A DNA stretch of 46,843 nt, taken from positions 1 to 46,843 of the forward strand of contig JAGAOC010000070.1 in the NCBI GenBank assembly GCA_017623935.1, written 5' to 3'. This DNA is from Agathobacter sp. Its GTDB lineage: Bacteria; Bacillota; Clostridia; Lachnospirales; Lachnospiraceae. Positions 15,894 through 23,737 of the stretch are shown piece by piece. Numbering within the stretch: the first letter of the stretch is position 1; each line of letters opens with the position of its first letter. The notes beneath the pieces are model-generated. The model did no database searches and was not told the origin of the DNA. It was given only the letters and a program-made list of their open reading frames with translations. The position numbers and the translations under genes are program-made.

Positions 15894-17063
15894 TTATGCC
15901 AACTTCTGTGGGCCATCTCCGATCTCTACTACATAGAAATCAGCTGCGTATCCGATCTTAGCTTCGTATGCTTTTCCAACCTGCTCGATAAAGGTATCTA
16001 CAGCTTCGTCTTTTACGATACTTACTGTACATCCACCGAATCCAGCACCTGTCATACGGGAGCCGATCACGCCTTCTACTTTCCAAGCTTCTTCTACTAA
16101 AGTATCAAGCTCGATACCGGTTACTTCATAATCATCTCTTAAGGATACATGAGAAGCGTTCATTAACTCACCGAATAATGCAACATCATTATTCTTAAGA
16201 GCTTCTACAGCTTTTACTGTTCTCTGATTCTCGTAAACTGCATGTTTTGCTCTCTGAACACGTACTTCATCTTTGATCGCGGATTTGTACTGCTCGAACT
16301 GCTCTTCTGTCAGATCTCCTAAAGAGTTGATTCCAACTACCTGCTGGATCTCAGAAAGAGCTGTCTCACATTCGCTTCTTCTCTCATTGTATTTAGAATC
16401 TCCAAGACCACGTTTCTTATTACTGCAGGAAATAACGATCTTAGCGTTCTCTAATTTGATCGGTGCGTATGTATAATCTAAAGTTGCTGTATCTAAGAAG
16501 ATTGCGTGTCCTGCTTTACCCATAGCGATAGCGAACTGATCCATGATACCGCAGTTTACACCGTTGAATTTATTCTCTGAATACTGTCCGATCAGAGCCA
16601 GATCCTGATTTGTTACATCAAATCCGAAAAGGTTCTTTAAGATATATCCGGTCAAAACTTCTACTGATGCAGAAGAGGAAAGTCCGGAACCGTTAGGAAT
16701 GTTTCCGAATAATACCAGATCCATACCACAGTCAACTTTCATTCCCTTCTCACCGAATGCCCAGATCACTCCCTTTGGATAGTTGGTCCAGTCAGCTTCT
16801 TTCTCTGGTTTTAAATCTTCGATGGAAGACTCGATGATTCCAAGGTTCTCAAAGTTCATGGAATAGAAACGAAGTTTCTTATCGTTACGTTTACGAACTA
16901 CACCATAAGTTCCAATTGTAAGTGCACATGGGAAAACGTGTCCGCCATTGTAATCTGTGTGCTCTCCGATCATGTTCACACGTCCTGGTGCAAAATAAAC
17001 TCCGATCTCTCCATCATCCCCAAATAACTCCTTGAATTTTGCTAATACATCCTGCCAAATCAT
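15894..17063 (-). CDS. galK: Galactokinase
   Basis: A 389-residue GHMP-family kinase that phosphorylates galactose at C1 with ATP. It shows the galactokinase signature GRVNMIGEHTDYNGG near the N-terminus, the ATP-binding loop GNIPNGSGLSSSASVEV, and the C-terminal motif GSRMTGAGFGGCTVSIV. The ATG at 17063 has AGGAGA before it; the longer frame to 17111 lacks such a site. It is the first gene of a galK-galT unit with a promoter at 17156-17183. No galE or galactose transporter is in the window. Confidence 0.95.
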   Translation of the reverse strand: MIWQDVLAKFKELFGDDGEIGVYFAPGRVNMIGEHTDYNGGHVFPCALTIGTYGVVRKRNDKKLRFYSMNFENLGIIESSIEDLKPEKEADWTNYPKGVIWAFGEKGMKVDCGMDLVLFGNIPNGSGLSSSASVEVLTGYILKNLFGFDVTNQDLALIGQYSENKFNGVNCGIMDQFAIAMGKAGHAIFLDTATLDYTYAPIKLENAKIVISCSNKKRGLGDSKYNERRSECETALSEIQQVVGINSLGDLTEEQFEQYKSAIKDEVRVQRAKHAVYENQRTVKAVEALKNNDVALFGELMNASHVSLRDDYEVTGIELDTLVEEAWKVEGVIGSRMTGAGFGGCTVSIVKDEAVDTFIEQVGKAYEAKIGYAADFYVVEIGDGPQKLA

Positions 17064-17155
17064 TGTTCTCTTCTCCTTTTTCTTATAAATTTGTCTGAAA
17101 AGAAATGACACATATTTACCTTTTCTTTTCAGTTGTTTTCTTACCTTATGATTCT

Positions 17156-17183
17156 ATTATAGCCTAGGTTTTTTCTTTTGCAA
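17156..17183 (-). promoter_or_regulatory. Likely galK promoter
   Basis: On the minus strand TTGCAA (17178-17183) and a perfect TATAAT (17156-17161) are 16 bp apart, about 90 bp upstream of the galK start. The -35 box is two mismatches from consensus. Confidence 0.6.
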
Positions 17184-17243
17184 TAGGTGTTTGACAAGTT
17201 ACAACATAACGAGGGGATTATGCAACATAATTACATATTTTCC

Positions 17244-18875
17244 CTAATTATAAATGTATTCTGTAAAACTCCAGTAGAACTCATACACCCCATTAAAATG
17301 CCGAATAGCCGCATAATAATTTGAATCCTTTAATATGGACTCATCCCGGTATGCGAGAGTATCTGCAAATTCCCAACTTTCCGGACTTTCTACAATAACA
17401 GTGATCACTTCTCCTGCTCCAACTTTCTCGTATTGCTCCTTTATGTAAGCATAATAAGCATCCACCCCGTCTTCCACTGTAAAATAATTCGGCAAGGTTG
17501 AAAAGTAATAATACTTCGTACCAGTTGCTTCCACCGGTGTTGTATAGGTACGACGTTCTCTTAATTTTGCATCTGTAATGTTAAAATACTGATAACTGAT
17601 CTCTCCCGGCCTATCTGGTACCGGATCATCCCAGGTGACATCCACTACATACCAATCCCCATCTAGCTGTACAGAATTCCATACATGACTGGCTCCATTA
17701 TCTACCTTTCCAGACACTGTAATACAAGGAATTCCCAGGACATCCATACAAAGTTTAAATGCATTCGCATAACCGTTACAAACAGCCTTCTTATAAAGGA
17801 ACACACCTTCCGCACTACCACTTCCTGCACTAGAACCATATTCACAATTTAAAACGATATAATCATGAACTGCTTTCTCCTGCTCATATGCAGTTTTATA
17901 CTTATAGGCTTCATCTAAACAAGCCTTAAAACCTTGATAAAATTTTTTGTCATTATCCGATAAGTTCACTACTGCTTCCGGAATATCATTTTTATACATC
18001 AGTTCAAAAATGTAATACTCATCGGATTTTTCCAGATTGCAAGGCACTGCTTTTTTTGCCTTACCATTGATAATAACGTAATTAACATTACCAAAAGTTC
18101 CGGTTCCATTTGCACTAAAGTCTACTTTTCCCTGATATACATACCATAATCCAGAGGAATTTGCTGCAATTCCTTCATAACCAAAGTCTACTTTACCGCC
18201 AGTGACATACCACCAGTTCCCTCCATATCGCACAACCGTCTTGGCAGTAAAGTTTACCTTGCCTTTTTCCACATACCACCAGGCATTGTTATATTTGCAC
18301 AAAGTAGTGGCTGAAAAATTCACAAGACCTTTCTCAACATACCACCAGCTTCCGTTGTACTTAAACAAAGTAGTTGCACTAAAGTTCACTTTGCCTTTCT
18401 CTACGTACCACCAACTTCCGTTGTATTTGCATAATCCTGTGGCCGAGAAATTCACTTTGCCTTTTTCTACATACCACCAGGCATTGTTATATTTGCAAAG
18501 TGTCGTAGCTGAGAAATTCACTTTGCCTTTCTCAACATACCACCAACTTCCGTTGTACTTGCACAATCTCGTAGCCCCAAAGTTTACTTTGCCCTTTTCT
18601 ACGTACCACCAGCTTCCGTTGTACTTACACAGCCCTGTGTATCCAAAATCCAATTTTCCGTTCTTAAAATACCACCAGGAACCATTATACTTCGCCAGAC
18701 TGTTATAATTTTTCTGAATCTGGTTATTGGAATAGTAATACCAGCTTCCATCTGCGGCTTTCGCCACTCCATTTTTCCCTGCTGCCTGTACGTTTTGCTG
18801 TGGCATGATCATAAGAAATGCCAATACAAATACTCCCAACAGAAACGTAAGCCACCTCTTTTTTCCCTTCTCCAT
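17244..18875 (-). CDS. Secreted cell-wall-binding repeat protein with transglutaminase-like domain
   Basis: A 543-residue protein with a signal peptide ending near residue 32. Residues ~38-279 are about ten 22-residue repeats of the type LCKYNGSWWYVEKGKVNFSAT, aromatic-rich and related to choline/glucan-binding wall repeats. The C-terminal part (about 300-480) is a transglutaminase/protease-like domain. It has a candidate triad of Cys in AVCNGYANAFKLCMD, His in SHVWNSV and Asp in DVTWDDP. Such proteins sit on the peptidoglycan or teichoic-acid surface and may cross-link or cleave peptides; the actual activity is unknown. Several repeats are nearly identical at the DNA level, so the copy number probably varies between strains. 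It is followed by galK and preceded by the terminator of the next gene. Confidence 0.87.
   Translation of the reverse strand: MEKGKKRWLTFLLGVFVLAFLMIMPQQNVQAAGKNGVAKAADGSWYYYSNNQIQKNYNSLAKYNGSWWYFKNGKLDFGYTGLCKYNGSWWYVEKGKVNFGATRLCKYNGSWWYVEKGKVNFSATTLCKYNNAWWYVEKGKVNFSATGLCKYNGSWWYVEKGKVNFSATTLFKYNGSWWYVEKGLVNFSATTLCKYNNAWWYVEKGKVNFTAKTVVRYGGNWWYVTGGKVDFGYEGIAANSSGLWYVYQGKVDFSANGTGTFGNVNYVIINGKAKKAVPCNLEKSDEYYIFELMYKNDIPEAVVNLSDNDKKFYQGFKACLDEAYKYKTAYEQEKAVHDYIVLNCEYGSSAGSGSAEGVFLYKKAVCNGYANAFKLCMDVLGIPCITVSGKVDNGASHVWNSVQLDGDWYVVDVTWDDPVPDRPGEISYQYFNITDAKLRERRTYTTPVEATGTKYYYFSTLPNYFTVEDGVDAYYAYIKEQYEKVGAGEVITVIVESPESWEFADTLAYRDESILKDSNYYAAIRHFNGVYEFYWSFTEYIYN
18102..18764 (-). repeat. 66-bp coding tandem repeats
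   Basis: About ten in-frame 66-bp units encode the 22-residue wall-binding repeats of the surrounding gene. The central six are the most alike (variation mainly NGS/NNA and the final residues), typical of recent expansion by recombination. Confidence 0.85.
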
Positions 18876-18910
18876 ATCTTTCCTCCGTATTCAAAAGTTT
18901 ATAAATCAAT

Positions 18911-18937
18911 TATACCACAAGCAAAGCTTGTGGTATA
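18911..18937 (-). terminator. Terminator after the DUF5808-type membrane protein gene
   Basis: A 12-bp perfect stem TATACCACAAGC / GCTTGTGGTATA (18911-18922 with 18926-18937) with a three-base loop, followed on the minus strand by ATTGATTTAT. Confidence 0.75.
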
Positions 18938-18958
18938 ATAAATCCTTCTATTTTTTCT

Positions 18959-20338
18959 TTATTCCATATATTCTTCTACCAGTTCTATCACTTCCCGGGT
19001 CTGCTCATCCGTAGCCCCGCTTAAGTAATACACTTCATCCTCTGTCTCCACCCACAGAAAGAGTTCATTCTGAGGATTCAAAAAGGTCTCAAACGTTCCC
19101 TGCCGATACACTTCAAAGGTTCCCTGATACAAGTTATCCATTCCGATCCCACTCATCTTAGTCATCTCCGGAAGATCTTCTACCACCTCATAATCCGTAA
19201 TATCAGAAAATGGGATCTCATATTCTGTGGATAGCTGTTCGCAAATGATCTTGTCATTTTCTACTGTCATGGAAATTGGCGTCATTTCCACCAGGATCAT
19301 CCAGATACAGGCAAGCGGAATACAAAGCAGTGCTAACACCCCAAAAAGACTTGTAGCCAATCCGGCTTTATTTGCCAGATTCACTGTTGTTCCAGTTCCC
19401 ATCCGGCTTTCTACCATATAATGCTTATCTTTTTTATTATAATAGAACATTCCCAAAATCCAGTTTCTGTCATCTTCAACAGCATCTATGATCGTCTTCT
19501 TATCTGCATATGCTACATCAATCTGCCACAATCTTTTTATCTCCATCATGCACACTGCCATTACTGCAATGGCGTATACAACAGAGGCGATAACGATTCC
19601 CCAGGCTCCCCATGACCGCTGCCAGGTAAAAAAGAGCATACACCAGGTAAATGTTGTATTGATCCAGGCGCAGGCAAGCCATAGGTTCTTCCACACCTGT
19701 TTTTTGGCTCTCGCATAATTCATGTTGGTATCACTATCATAACTTATTACGGAGATCTTCTGTCTGTCACACCAGATCGCACAAAGATAAAATAACAACG
19801 TACATACTGCAAAAACAGCCACCAACACTATGAAGATCCACAGATCCTCATCTCCAAAAAGTACAATACTAATGATGACCGGCACAATACTTATTAGGAT
19901 CGGTGGTAAAAATTCGATCAGCTTCACTTTCTTAGATATGGTCACCGATTTTAGATCCGTATAAGATACTTCATACGCCTCTTCCCATCCCATCTGAATT
20001 TTCAATTCCTGAATCTTCTTATTTGCAATAGCAAAAGGAACCATTGGCACAAAACACACCGCCAGTATCCAGACAAACCATATCGTCATTGCAATAGAAA
20101 TATACGGGATCAAAAAACATATGATAGGAATGACCGCTAATATAAGACAACCCTTTTTTAATGTCTTCTTATATTCTACTATGACTTTTTGCACAGGCTC
20201 TTCCTTGCGAAGTTTTCCTGATAAAGTTGCCCCAAAACAATAAGACCGATTCTCATCCCCTGCACCTCTTAGCATAAAATACATCATAAGAAGAATCGGA
20301 TACATAACAACTGCCATCACAATATTCATAATCAACAT
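18959..20338 (-). CDS. Polytopic membrane protein with DUF5808-like segment and C-terminal PH-like domain
   Basis: A 459-residue membrane protein with about nine hydrophobic segments in pairs (roughly 1-22, 62-105, 145-190, 220-270, 340-370). The section DDRNWILGMFYYNKKDKHYMVESRMGTG (shown here only as position ~290-317) matches the DUF5808 motif seen beside DUF1648/SdpI-like proteins. The last ~90 residues look like a bacterial PH-type beta domain (ISMTVENDKIICEQ...YYLSGATDEQT). It lies 15 bp downstream of a GntR/YtrA regulator, the usual arrangement for this family, and is probably repressed by it. SdpI homologues act in toxin immunity or in sensing membrane stress; whether this one does is unknown. 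Confidence 0.75.
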   Translation of the reverse strand: MLIMNIVMAVVMYPILLMMYFMLRGAGDENRSYCFGATLSGKLRKEEPVQKVIVEYKKTLKKGCLILAVIPIICFLIPYISIAMTIWFVWILAVCFVPMVPFAIANKKIQELKIQMGWEEAYEVSYTDLKSVTISKKVKLIEFLPPILISIVPVIISIVLFGDEDLWIFIVLVAVFAVCTLLFYLCAIWCDRQKISVISYDSDTNMNYARAKKQVWKNLWLACAWINTTFTWCMLFFTWQRSWGAWGIVIASVVYAIAVMAVCMMEIKRLWQIDVAYADKKTIIDAVEDDRNWILGMFYYNKKDKHYMVESRMGTGTTVNLANKAGLATSLFGVLALLCIPLACIWMILVEMTPISMTVENDKIICEQLSTEYEIPFSDITDYEVVEDLPEMTKMSGIGMDNLYQGTFEVYRQGTFETFLNPQNELFLWVETEDEVYYLSGATDEQTREVIELVEEYME

Positions 20339-20353
20339 AAGCTATTCCTCCTT

Positions 20354-20794
20354 TTATTCCGCCGGATCACTGGCGTCTTTTTTCTCTAAATCTCTTTTTC
20401 CTGCTGTTTCTTGTCCTACTGCTTCTTTTCCTGCGTCAAAATAGTTTCTGCAGATCTCAAAGAACTCCTCCTGCTCAATTCCACGGATCTTAGCTTCAGA
20501 TATGACTCGTTCTAACATTTCCTTGGCTTCTAAAGACAATTCCCTGTTAAAATTCATCTCTTCCCGGACTCTTGCTCCATTTCTTCGATCCGTAAAAATA
20601 TATCCTTCCTGCTTCAACATCTGGTATGCCTTATTCACAGTCATGGAACTGACTCCCATCTCCTGGGCTAGTGCCCGAACCGTAGGAAGCTGCTCTCCCG
20701 GTGAAAGTCTCCCGTCCGAGATTCCCAACACGATCTGGTTACGAATCTGCTGATAGATCGGAACATCGGAATATTCATTAATTGCAATGATCAT
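20354..20794 (-). CDS. GntR family regulator, YtrA subfamily
   Basis: A 146-residue repressor with the N-terminal winged helix of GntR proteins (PIYQQIRNQIVLGISDGRL, LPTVRALAQEMGVSSMTVNKAYQML, then the wing IFTDRRNGARV). A short C-terminal helical region of YtrA type replaces the large ligand-binding domain of FadR or HutC members. The last ~25 residues are charged. YtrA-type regulators usually control an adjacent transporter or membrane protein, here the gene 15 bp downstream. A perfect 18-bp inverted repeat at 20826-20868 upstream of its start is a likely autoregulatory operator. Confidence 0.9.
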   Translation of the reverse strand: MIIAINEYSDVPIYQQIRNQIVLGISDGRLSPGEQLPTVRALAQEMGVSSMTVNKAYQMLKQEGYIFTDRRNGARVREEMNFNRELSLEAKEMLERVISEAKIRGIEQEEFFEICRNYFDAGKEAVGQETAGKRDLEKKDASDPAE

Positions 20795-20825
20795 AAAATC
20801 ACCTCGCTACTCTTATTATCGTTTC

Positions 20826-20868
20826 ATTGTATCATTTGTATTATTCATTGTAATACAAATGATACAAT
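20826..20868. promoter_or_regulatory. Perfect inverted-repeat operator upstream of the GntR gene
   Basis: ATTGTATCATTTGTATTA (20826-20843) is repeated exactly in inverse at 20851-20868 across a 7-bp spacer. It lies 32-74 bp upstream of the GntR start codon and has no poly-U tract. Position and symmetry fit a dimeric YtrA-type repressor site. The arms also contain promoter-like TTGTAT and TATCAT, so repressor and polymerase sites may overlap. Confidence 0.75.
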
Positions 20869-20901
20869 CTGTCAATACGATAATTCTGAGGCATTCCATA
20901 A

Positions 20902-21215
20902 TAAGATTCGGGTGTCAAAAAGGCTGGATATCAAAGACTATTGTCATTTTGCACAAACGCATTACGCATTTGGACATTTGCGAGGAAATTAGAACTTTCT
21001 TATTTTCCTGATCCATTTAGCAATTTCGGGACATGGATGTCCCGAAAAGGTGCAACTGAGCCTGGATGGCGAATTTGCACCGGTTGCGTCATGATGAAAC
21101 GCATTATTCGGAAAATAAGTAAAAGTTCTTTTTCTGAGCAACGGACAAAAAGTAATGGAGTTGTGCAAAATGATATAGGAATGGTAAAACCAGCCCTTTT
21201 GACACCCGAATCTTA
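20902..21215. repeat. ~310-bp palindromic repeat element, copy 1
   Basis: The 26-bp terminal inverted repeats TAAGATTCGGGTGTCAA... (20902-20927) and its inverse (21190-21215) match at 25 of 26 positions. Nested inside are TCATTTTGCACAA / TTGTGCAAAATGA (20944-20956 with 21161-21173), an AGAACTTT...CTTATTTTCC stem with its mate near 21110-21130, an 11-bp hairpin TTTCGGGACAT/ATGTCCCGAAA (21024-21047), and GGTGCAA/TTGCACC (21049-21081). The whole element can therefore fold end to end. There is no transposase gene. It is a MITE-like element or a large structured RNA gene; the second copy is at 43409. Confidence 0.85.
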
Positions 21216-21225
21216 ACATGCAAAA

Positions 21226-21262
21226 AAACTGCCGTTTCAGAATACCTCTGAAACGGCAGTTT
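21226..21262 (-). terminator. Terminator of the GH53 gene
   Basis: A 16-bp perfect stem AAACTGCCGTTTCAGA / TCTGAAACGGCAGTTT with a five-base loop. The minus strand continues the T-run. It lies 15 bp past the GH53 stop codon. Confidence 0.9.
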
Positions 21263-21277
21263 GCTTCTACATATTAT

Positions 21278-22390
21278 TTAGTTCTTCTTGAACTCACGGA
21301 TCACATCCCAGATTGGAAGTGCATTTCCATCGTAATCGAATAATGCCTGATTTGCCCACTCGTTACCGCATGGTCCTGGATCGTTCATGTATTTTAAGGA
21401 TGCTGGTGTTGCCCATCCGCTTCCTGGTACTGGAATCCAGGTTGGCTCCCACCAAAAGAAGCCCAGACCTTTGTTGTCAGCTACGTTTGCCACACGATTC
21501 AGGAAATCTTTCATGAAATCTACCTGACCCTGAATAGTCATTGGATAGTCGATCTTCTCGACTAATTCCTGACGAGTTGCATAACCTTTTCTCTCATGAT
21601 CTTCTAACTTCTCATAGTCCTTATAATCTTCCATGGTATATCCCATAGAAACTTCTGCAATGACCAGCTCCTTGCCATAGCGAACAGCAATATCGTTCAT
21701 ATTATCTTCTAACTGCTGTAAGCTTCCATGCCAGAATGGATAATAGGAAAGTCCGATATATTCAAAGTCCTCTCCACGCTGAGTATAATTGTCAAACCAT
21801 CTGCGATATAATTCATTATTACCGCCATTATCTAAGTGGATCATCAATGGAATATCTGGATTCACTTCACGACAGGCACGGATTCCTGCACTTACGAATT
21901 TCGCGATATTATCATAGTTTGGAACCTGTCCTTCCGGCCATAACAATCCATTCGATAACTCATTTCCAACCTGGATCATAGTAACGTTTACGCCGGCATC
22001 TAATATTTTATTTAATGATTCTAATGTGAAATCATATACAGCTTTCTCTAATTCTTCTACACCGAAGCCTGTCCATGCCTTTGGTTTGATCTGTTTGCCC
22101 GGATCTGCCCAGAAATCACTATAATGGAAATTTATTAAAACTCCAAAACCTGCATCTGTTACTCTCTTTGCAATAGCGATCGACTCATCTAAATCATTGT
22201 TTCCAGCTCCATATGGTTCGCCATCTTCAGATTTTGGATCATTCCAGATACGAATACGGATCGTATCCACTTCGTTCTTCTTCATAAACTCAAGGACGTC
22301 GATCTCCTGTCCGTTTTCAAAATACTTCGCCCCGCATCTCTCTACTTCCAATAATGTAGAAAGATCCATGCCCTTAATAAATTTGCTCAT
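21278..22390 (-). CDS. Arabinogalactan endo-beta-1,4-galactanase, GH53
   Basis: A 370-residue glycoside hydrolase family 53 TIM barrel that cleaves beta-1,4-galactan of type I pectic arabinogalactan. Visible are FIKGMDLSTL at the start, VDTIRIRIWNDP, the acid/base Glu in IQVGNELSNGLLWP, the nucleophile Glu in LVIAEVSMGYT, and GFFWWEPTWIP near the end. No signal peptide is present at the ATG with GGAGG before it (22390) or in the 11-residue extension, so the enzyme should be cytoplasmic and act on imported oligosaccharides. Secreted forms are common in this family. A promoter lies at 22430-22458 and an AraC regulator is directly upstream, a plausible local controller. Confidence 0.93.
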   Translation of the reverse strand: MSKFIKGMDLSTLLEVERCGAKYFENGQEIDVLEFMKKNEVDTIRIRIWNDPKSEDGEPYGAGNNDLDESIAIAKRVTDAGFGVLINFHYSDFWADPGKQIKPKAWTGFGVEELEKAVYDFTLESLNKILDAGVNVTMIQVGNELSNGLLWPEGQVPNYDNIAKFVSAGIRACREVNPDIPLMIHLDNGGNNELYRRWFDNYTQRGEDFEYIGLSYYPFWHGSLQQLEDNMNDIAVRYGKELVIAEVSMGYTMEDYKDYEKLEDHERKGYATRQELVEKIDYPMTIQGQVDFMKDFLNRVANVADNKGLGFFWWEPTWIPVPGSGWATPASLKYMNDPGPCGNEWANQALFDYDGNALPIWDVIREFKKN

Positions 22391-22429
22391 TATCCTGCCT
22401 CCATTAATCATTCCGAATCTCATAGCCCT

Positions 22430-22458
22430 ATTTTACATTACAACTTAGGGATTTTCAA
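22430..22458 (-). promoter_or_regulatory. Promoter of the GH53 gene
   Basis: On the minus strand TTGAAA (22453-22458) and TAAAAT (22430-22435) are 17 bp apart, 40 bp before the start codon. It lies in the spacer between the AraC gene and GH53. Confidence 0.6.
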
Positions 22459-22492
22459 TTGAATTCCTTAAATAATAAAGTATTTTCTCTAC

Positions 22493-23431
22493 TTACCAGC
22501 CTTTCAATGCAGAGATATGATAATTCTGAAGTTTGCCTTCATAATTCTCTGGATTGATCTTCCACTGATAAGGAGAGGTATCTAAAAATTTCTTAAAATT
22601 CCTGTTGAATGTAGATGTTGTGGAAAAACCACATTTTGTTGCTACCACATCCATGGAATCACTTGTTTTCTTCATTAATTCACAGGCATTTTGAATACGG
22701 ATCAAATTGACATAATCCATTGGAGACATATTGGTATGCTCCTCAAAAAGCCGACGAAAATGTGTTTCACTGATATTGCAGACTTCTGCTAACTTTCCTG
22801 CTTTGATCTGTGAAGCATAATTCTCGTTAATATATTTTAAAGCAGGAGCGATCGGTGTAATTCCCTCTTCACCGCCTGCAGAAATGGTCATCTCCATTTC
22901 CTTACTGTACTGGCGCAACATTTCAACCACAAATGCCCGGATAAAAAACCGGATCATTAAGTGATAATGTTTCTTTTCGTTCTTTTTCTCTTCTAAAACA
23001 CTGTCAAACATCCGAAGCAAAGTTGGATGCTCCTCTGACTTCAGTATTAATGGCCGTTTGCTGATGTGATCCATCACTTCATTTTGAAAAGCCGGACTTC
23101 CCGGAAACAATTCTTCAATAATACTCTTCGGATTAAAAAACAGATACTCCCAGAAATTAGGATTCTCTCCATCGCTGACGGTTATATGAGGATAATTTTC
23201 CGGAATGATGGTAATATCCCCTGTTTTGTATCGCATTTTTTCCTTATTCAATCCCAGAATTCCCTGTCCTCGCCGACAGATTCCGATCTCCATCAGATTA
23301 TGAAAGTGAAGCCCCGTCTCGTCATGGCCATAAACTCTGTTCCAAGATTCTCCCATAAGAACCAGAACATTTTCCCCCTGTGGCACATCATAAAATCTAA
23401 ACTCAATGGTTTCTTTCTTTTTCTTTGCCAT
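22493..23431 (-). CDS. AraC family transcriptional regulator
   Basis: A 312-residue regulator. The N-terminal half (about 10-150) is a cupin-type sensor domain (LHFHNLMEIGICRRGQGIL, YKTGDITIIPENYPH). The C-terminal ~100 residues are the two helix-turn-helix AraC domain: YINENYASQIKAGKLAEVC, ETHFRRLFEEHTNMSPMDYV and CGFSTTSTFNRNFKKFLDTSPYQW. The ATG at 23431 behind AGAAGAGGGAT is preferred to a longer frame from 23488, which runs into the upstream terminator. It lies just before the GH53 gene in the same direction, so it is likely its activator, with a galactose- or galactan-derived ligand as a guess. Confidence 0.9.
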   Translation of the reverse strand: MAKKKKETIEFRFYDVPQGENVLVLMGESWNRVYGHDETGLHFHNLMEIGICRRGQGILGLNKEKMRYKTGDITIIPENYPHITVSDGENPNFWEYLFFNPKSIIEELFPGSPAFQNEVMDHISKRPLILKSEEHPTLLRMFDSVLEEKKNEKKHYHLMIRFFIRAFVVEMLRQYSKEMEMTISAGGEEGITPIAPALKYINENYASQIKAGKLAEVCNISETHFRRLFEEHTNMSPMDYVNLIRIQNACELMKKTSDSMDVVATKCGFSTTSTFNRNFKKFLDTSPYQWKINPENYEGKLQNYHISALKGW

Positions 23432-23471
23432 GTTTATCCCTCTTCTGCTGATCCTCTCACACTCATAAGGT

Positions 23472-23505
23472 AAAAAGGGACGCCACACTTTAGTGTGGCG
23501 TCCCT
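23472..23505 (-). terminator. Terminator after the zinc-ribbon gene
   Basis: A 14-bp perfect stem AGGGACGCCACACT / AGTGTGGCGTCCCT (23476-23489 with 23492-23505) with a two-base loop and a short T-run on the minus strand. It separates the 23519-25569 operon from the AraC gene. Confidence 0.88.
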
Positions 23506-23518
23506 GCCTGACACTTAC

Positions 23519-23737
23519 TTAGTCAAAATCAAACTTATCAAATCTCTCATACATCGCACGATAACGATAACGGATATCCTCATTCTTAGCTAATACATCA
23601 GCTTCGTCGCCTCTGTACGGGCAACGAATACAGCTATAGATTCCTGTATCTTTGTTATAGAACATATCGATGTCGAGGTCTCGCATAAAGCAGGATGGAC
23701 ATCTATAATTTAATTTGCCTTTTCCAAGTTGAGCCAT
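23519..23737 (-). CDS. Small zinc-ribbon protein
   Basis: A 72-residue protein with CPSC (about residues 13-16) and CIRC (about 36-39), a four-cysteine zinc ribbon, followed by a helical tail rich in Tyr, Arg and Asp. No named family is recognised. The start codon lies within the last 28 bp of the preceding 619-residue gene in another frame, so the two are probably translationally coupled and functionally linked. A terminator follows 14 bp after its stop. Possible roles are protein-protein or nucleic-acid binding as an accessory to the large protein; this is inference from gene order only. Confidence 0.75.
   Translation of the reverse strand: MAQLGKGKLNYRCPSCFMRDLDIDMFYNKDTGIYSCIRCPYRGDEADVLAKNEDIRYRYRAMYERFDKFDFD

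Noticed and set aside
18202..18708. A 168-residue plus-strand frame with regular repeats
   Set aside because: It is the antisense shadow of the 66-bp coding repeats of the wall-binding protein.
20941..21219. Open frames inside the palindromic repeat element on both strands
   Set aside because: They follow the terminal repeats, have no ribosome site and are not preserved in copy 2.
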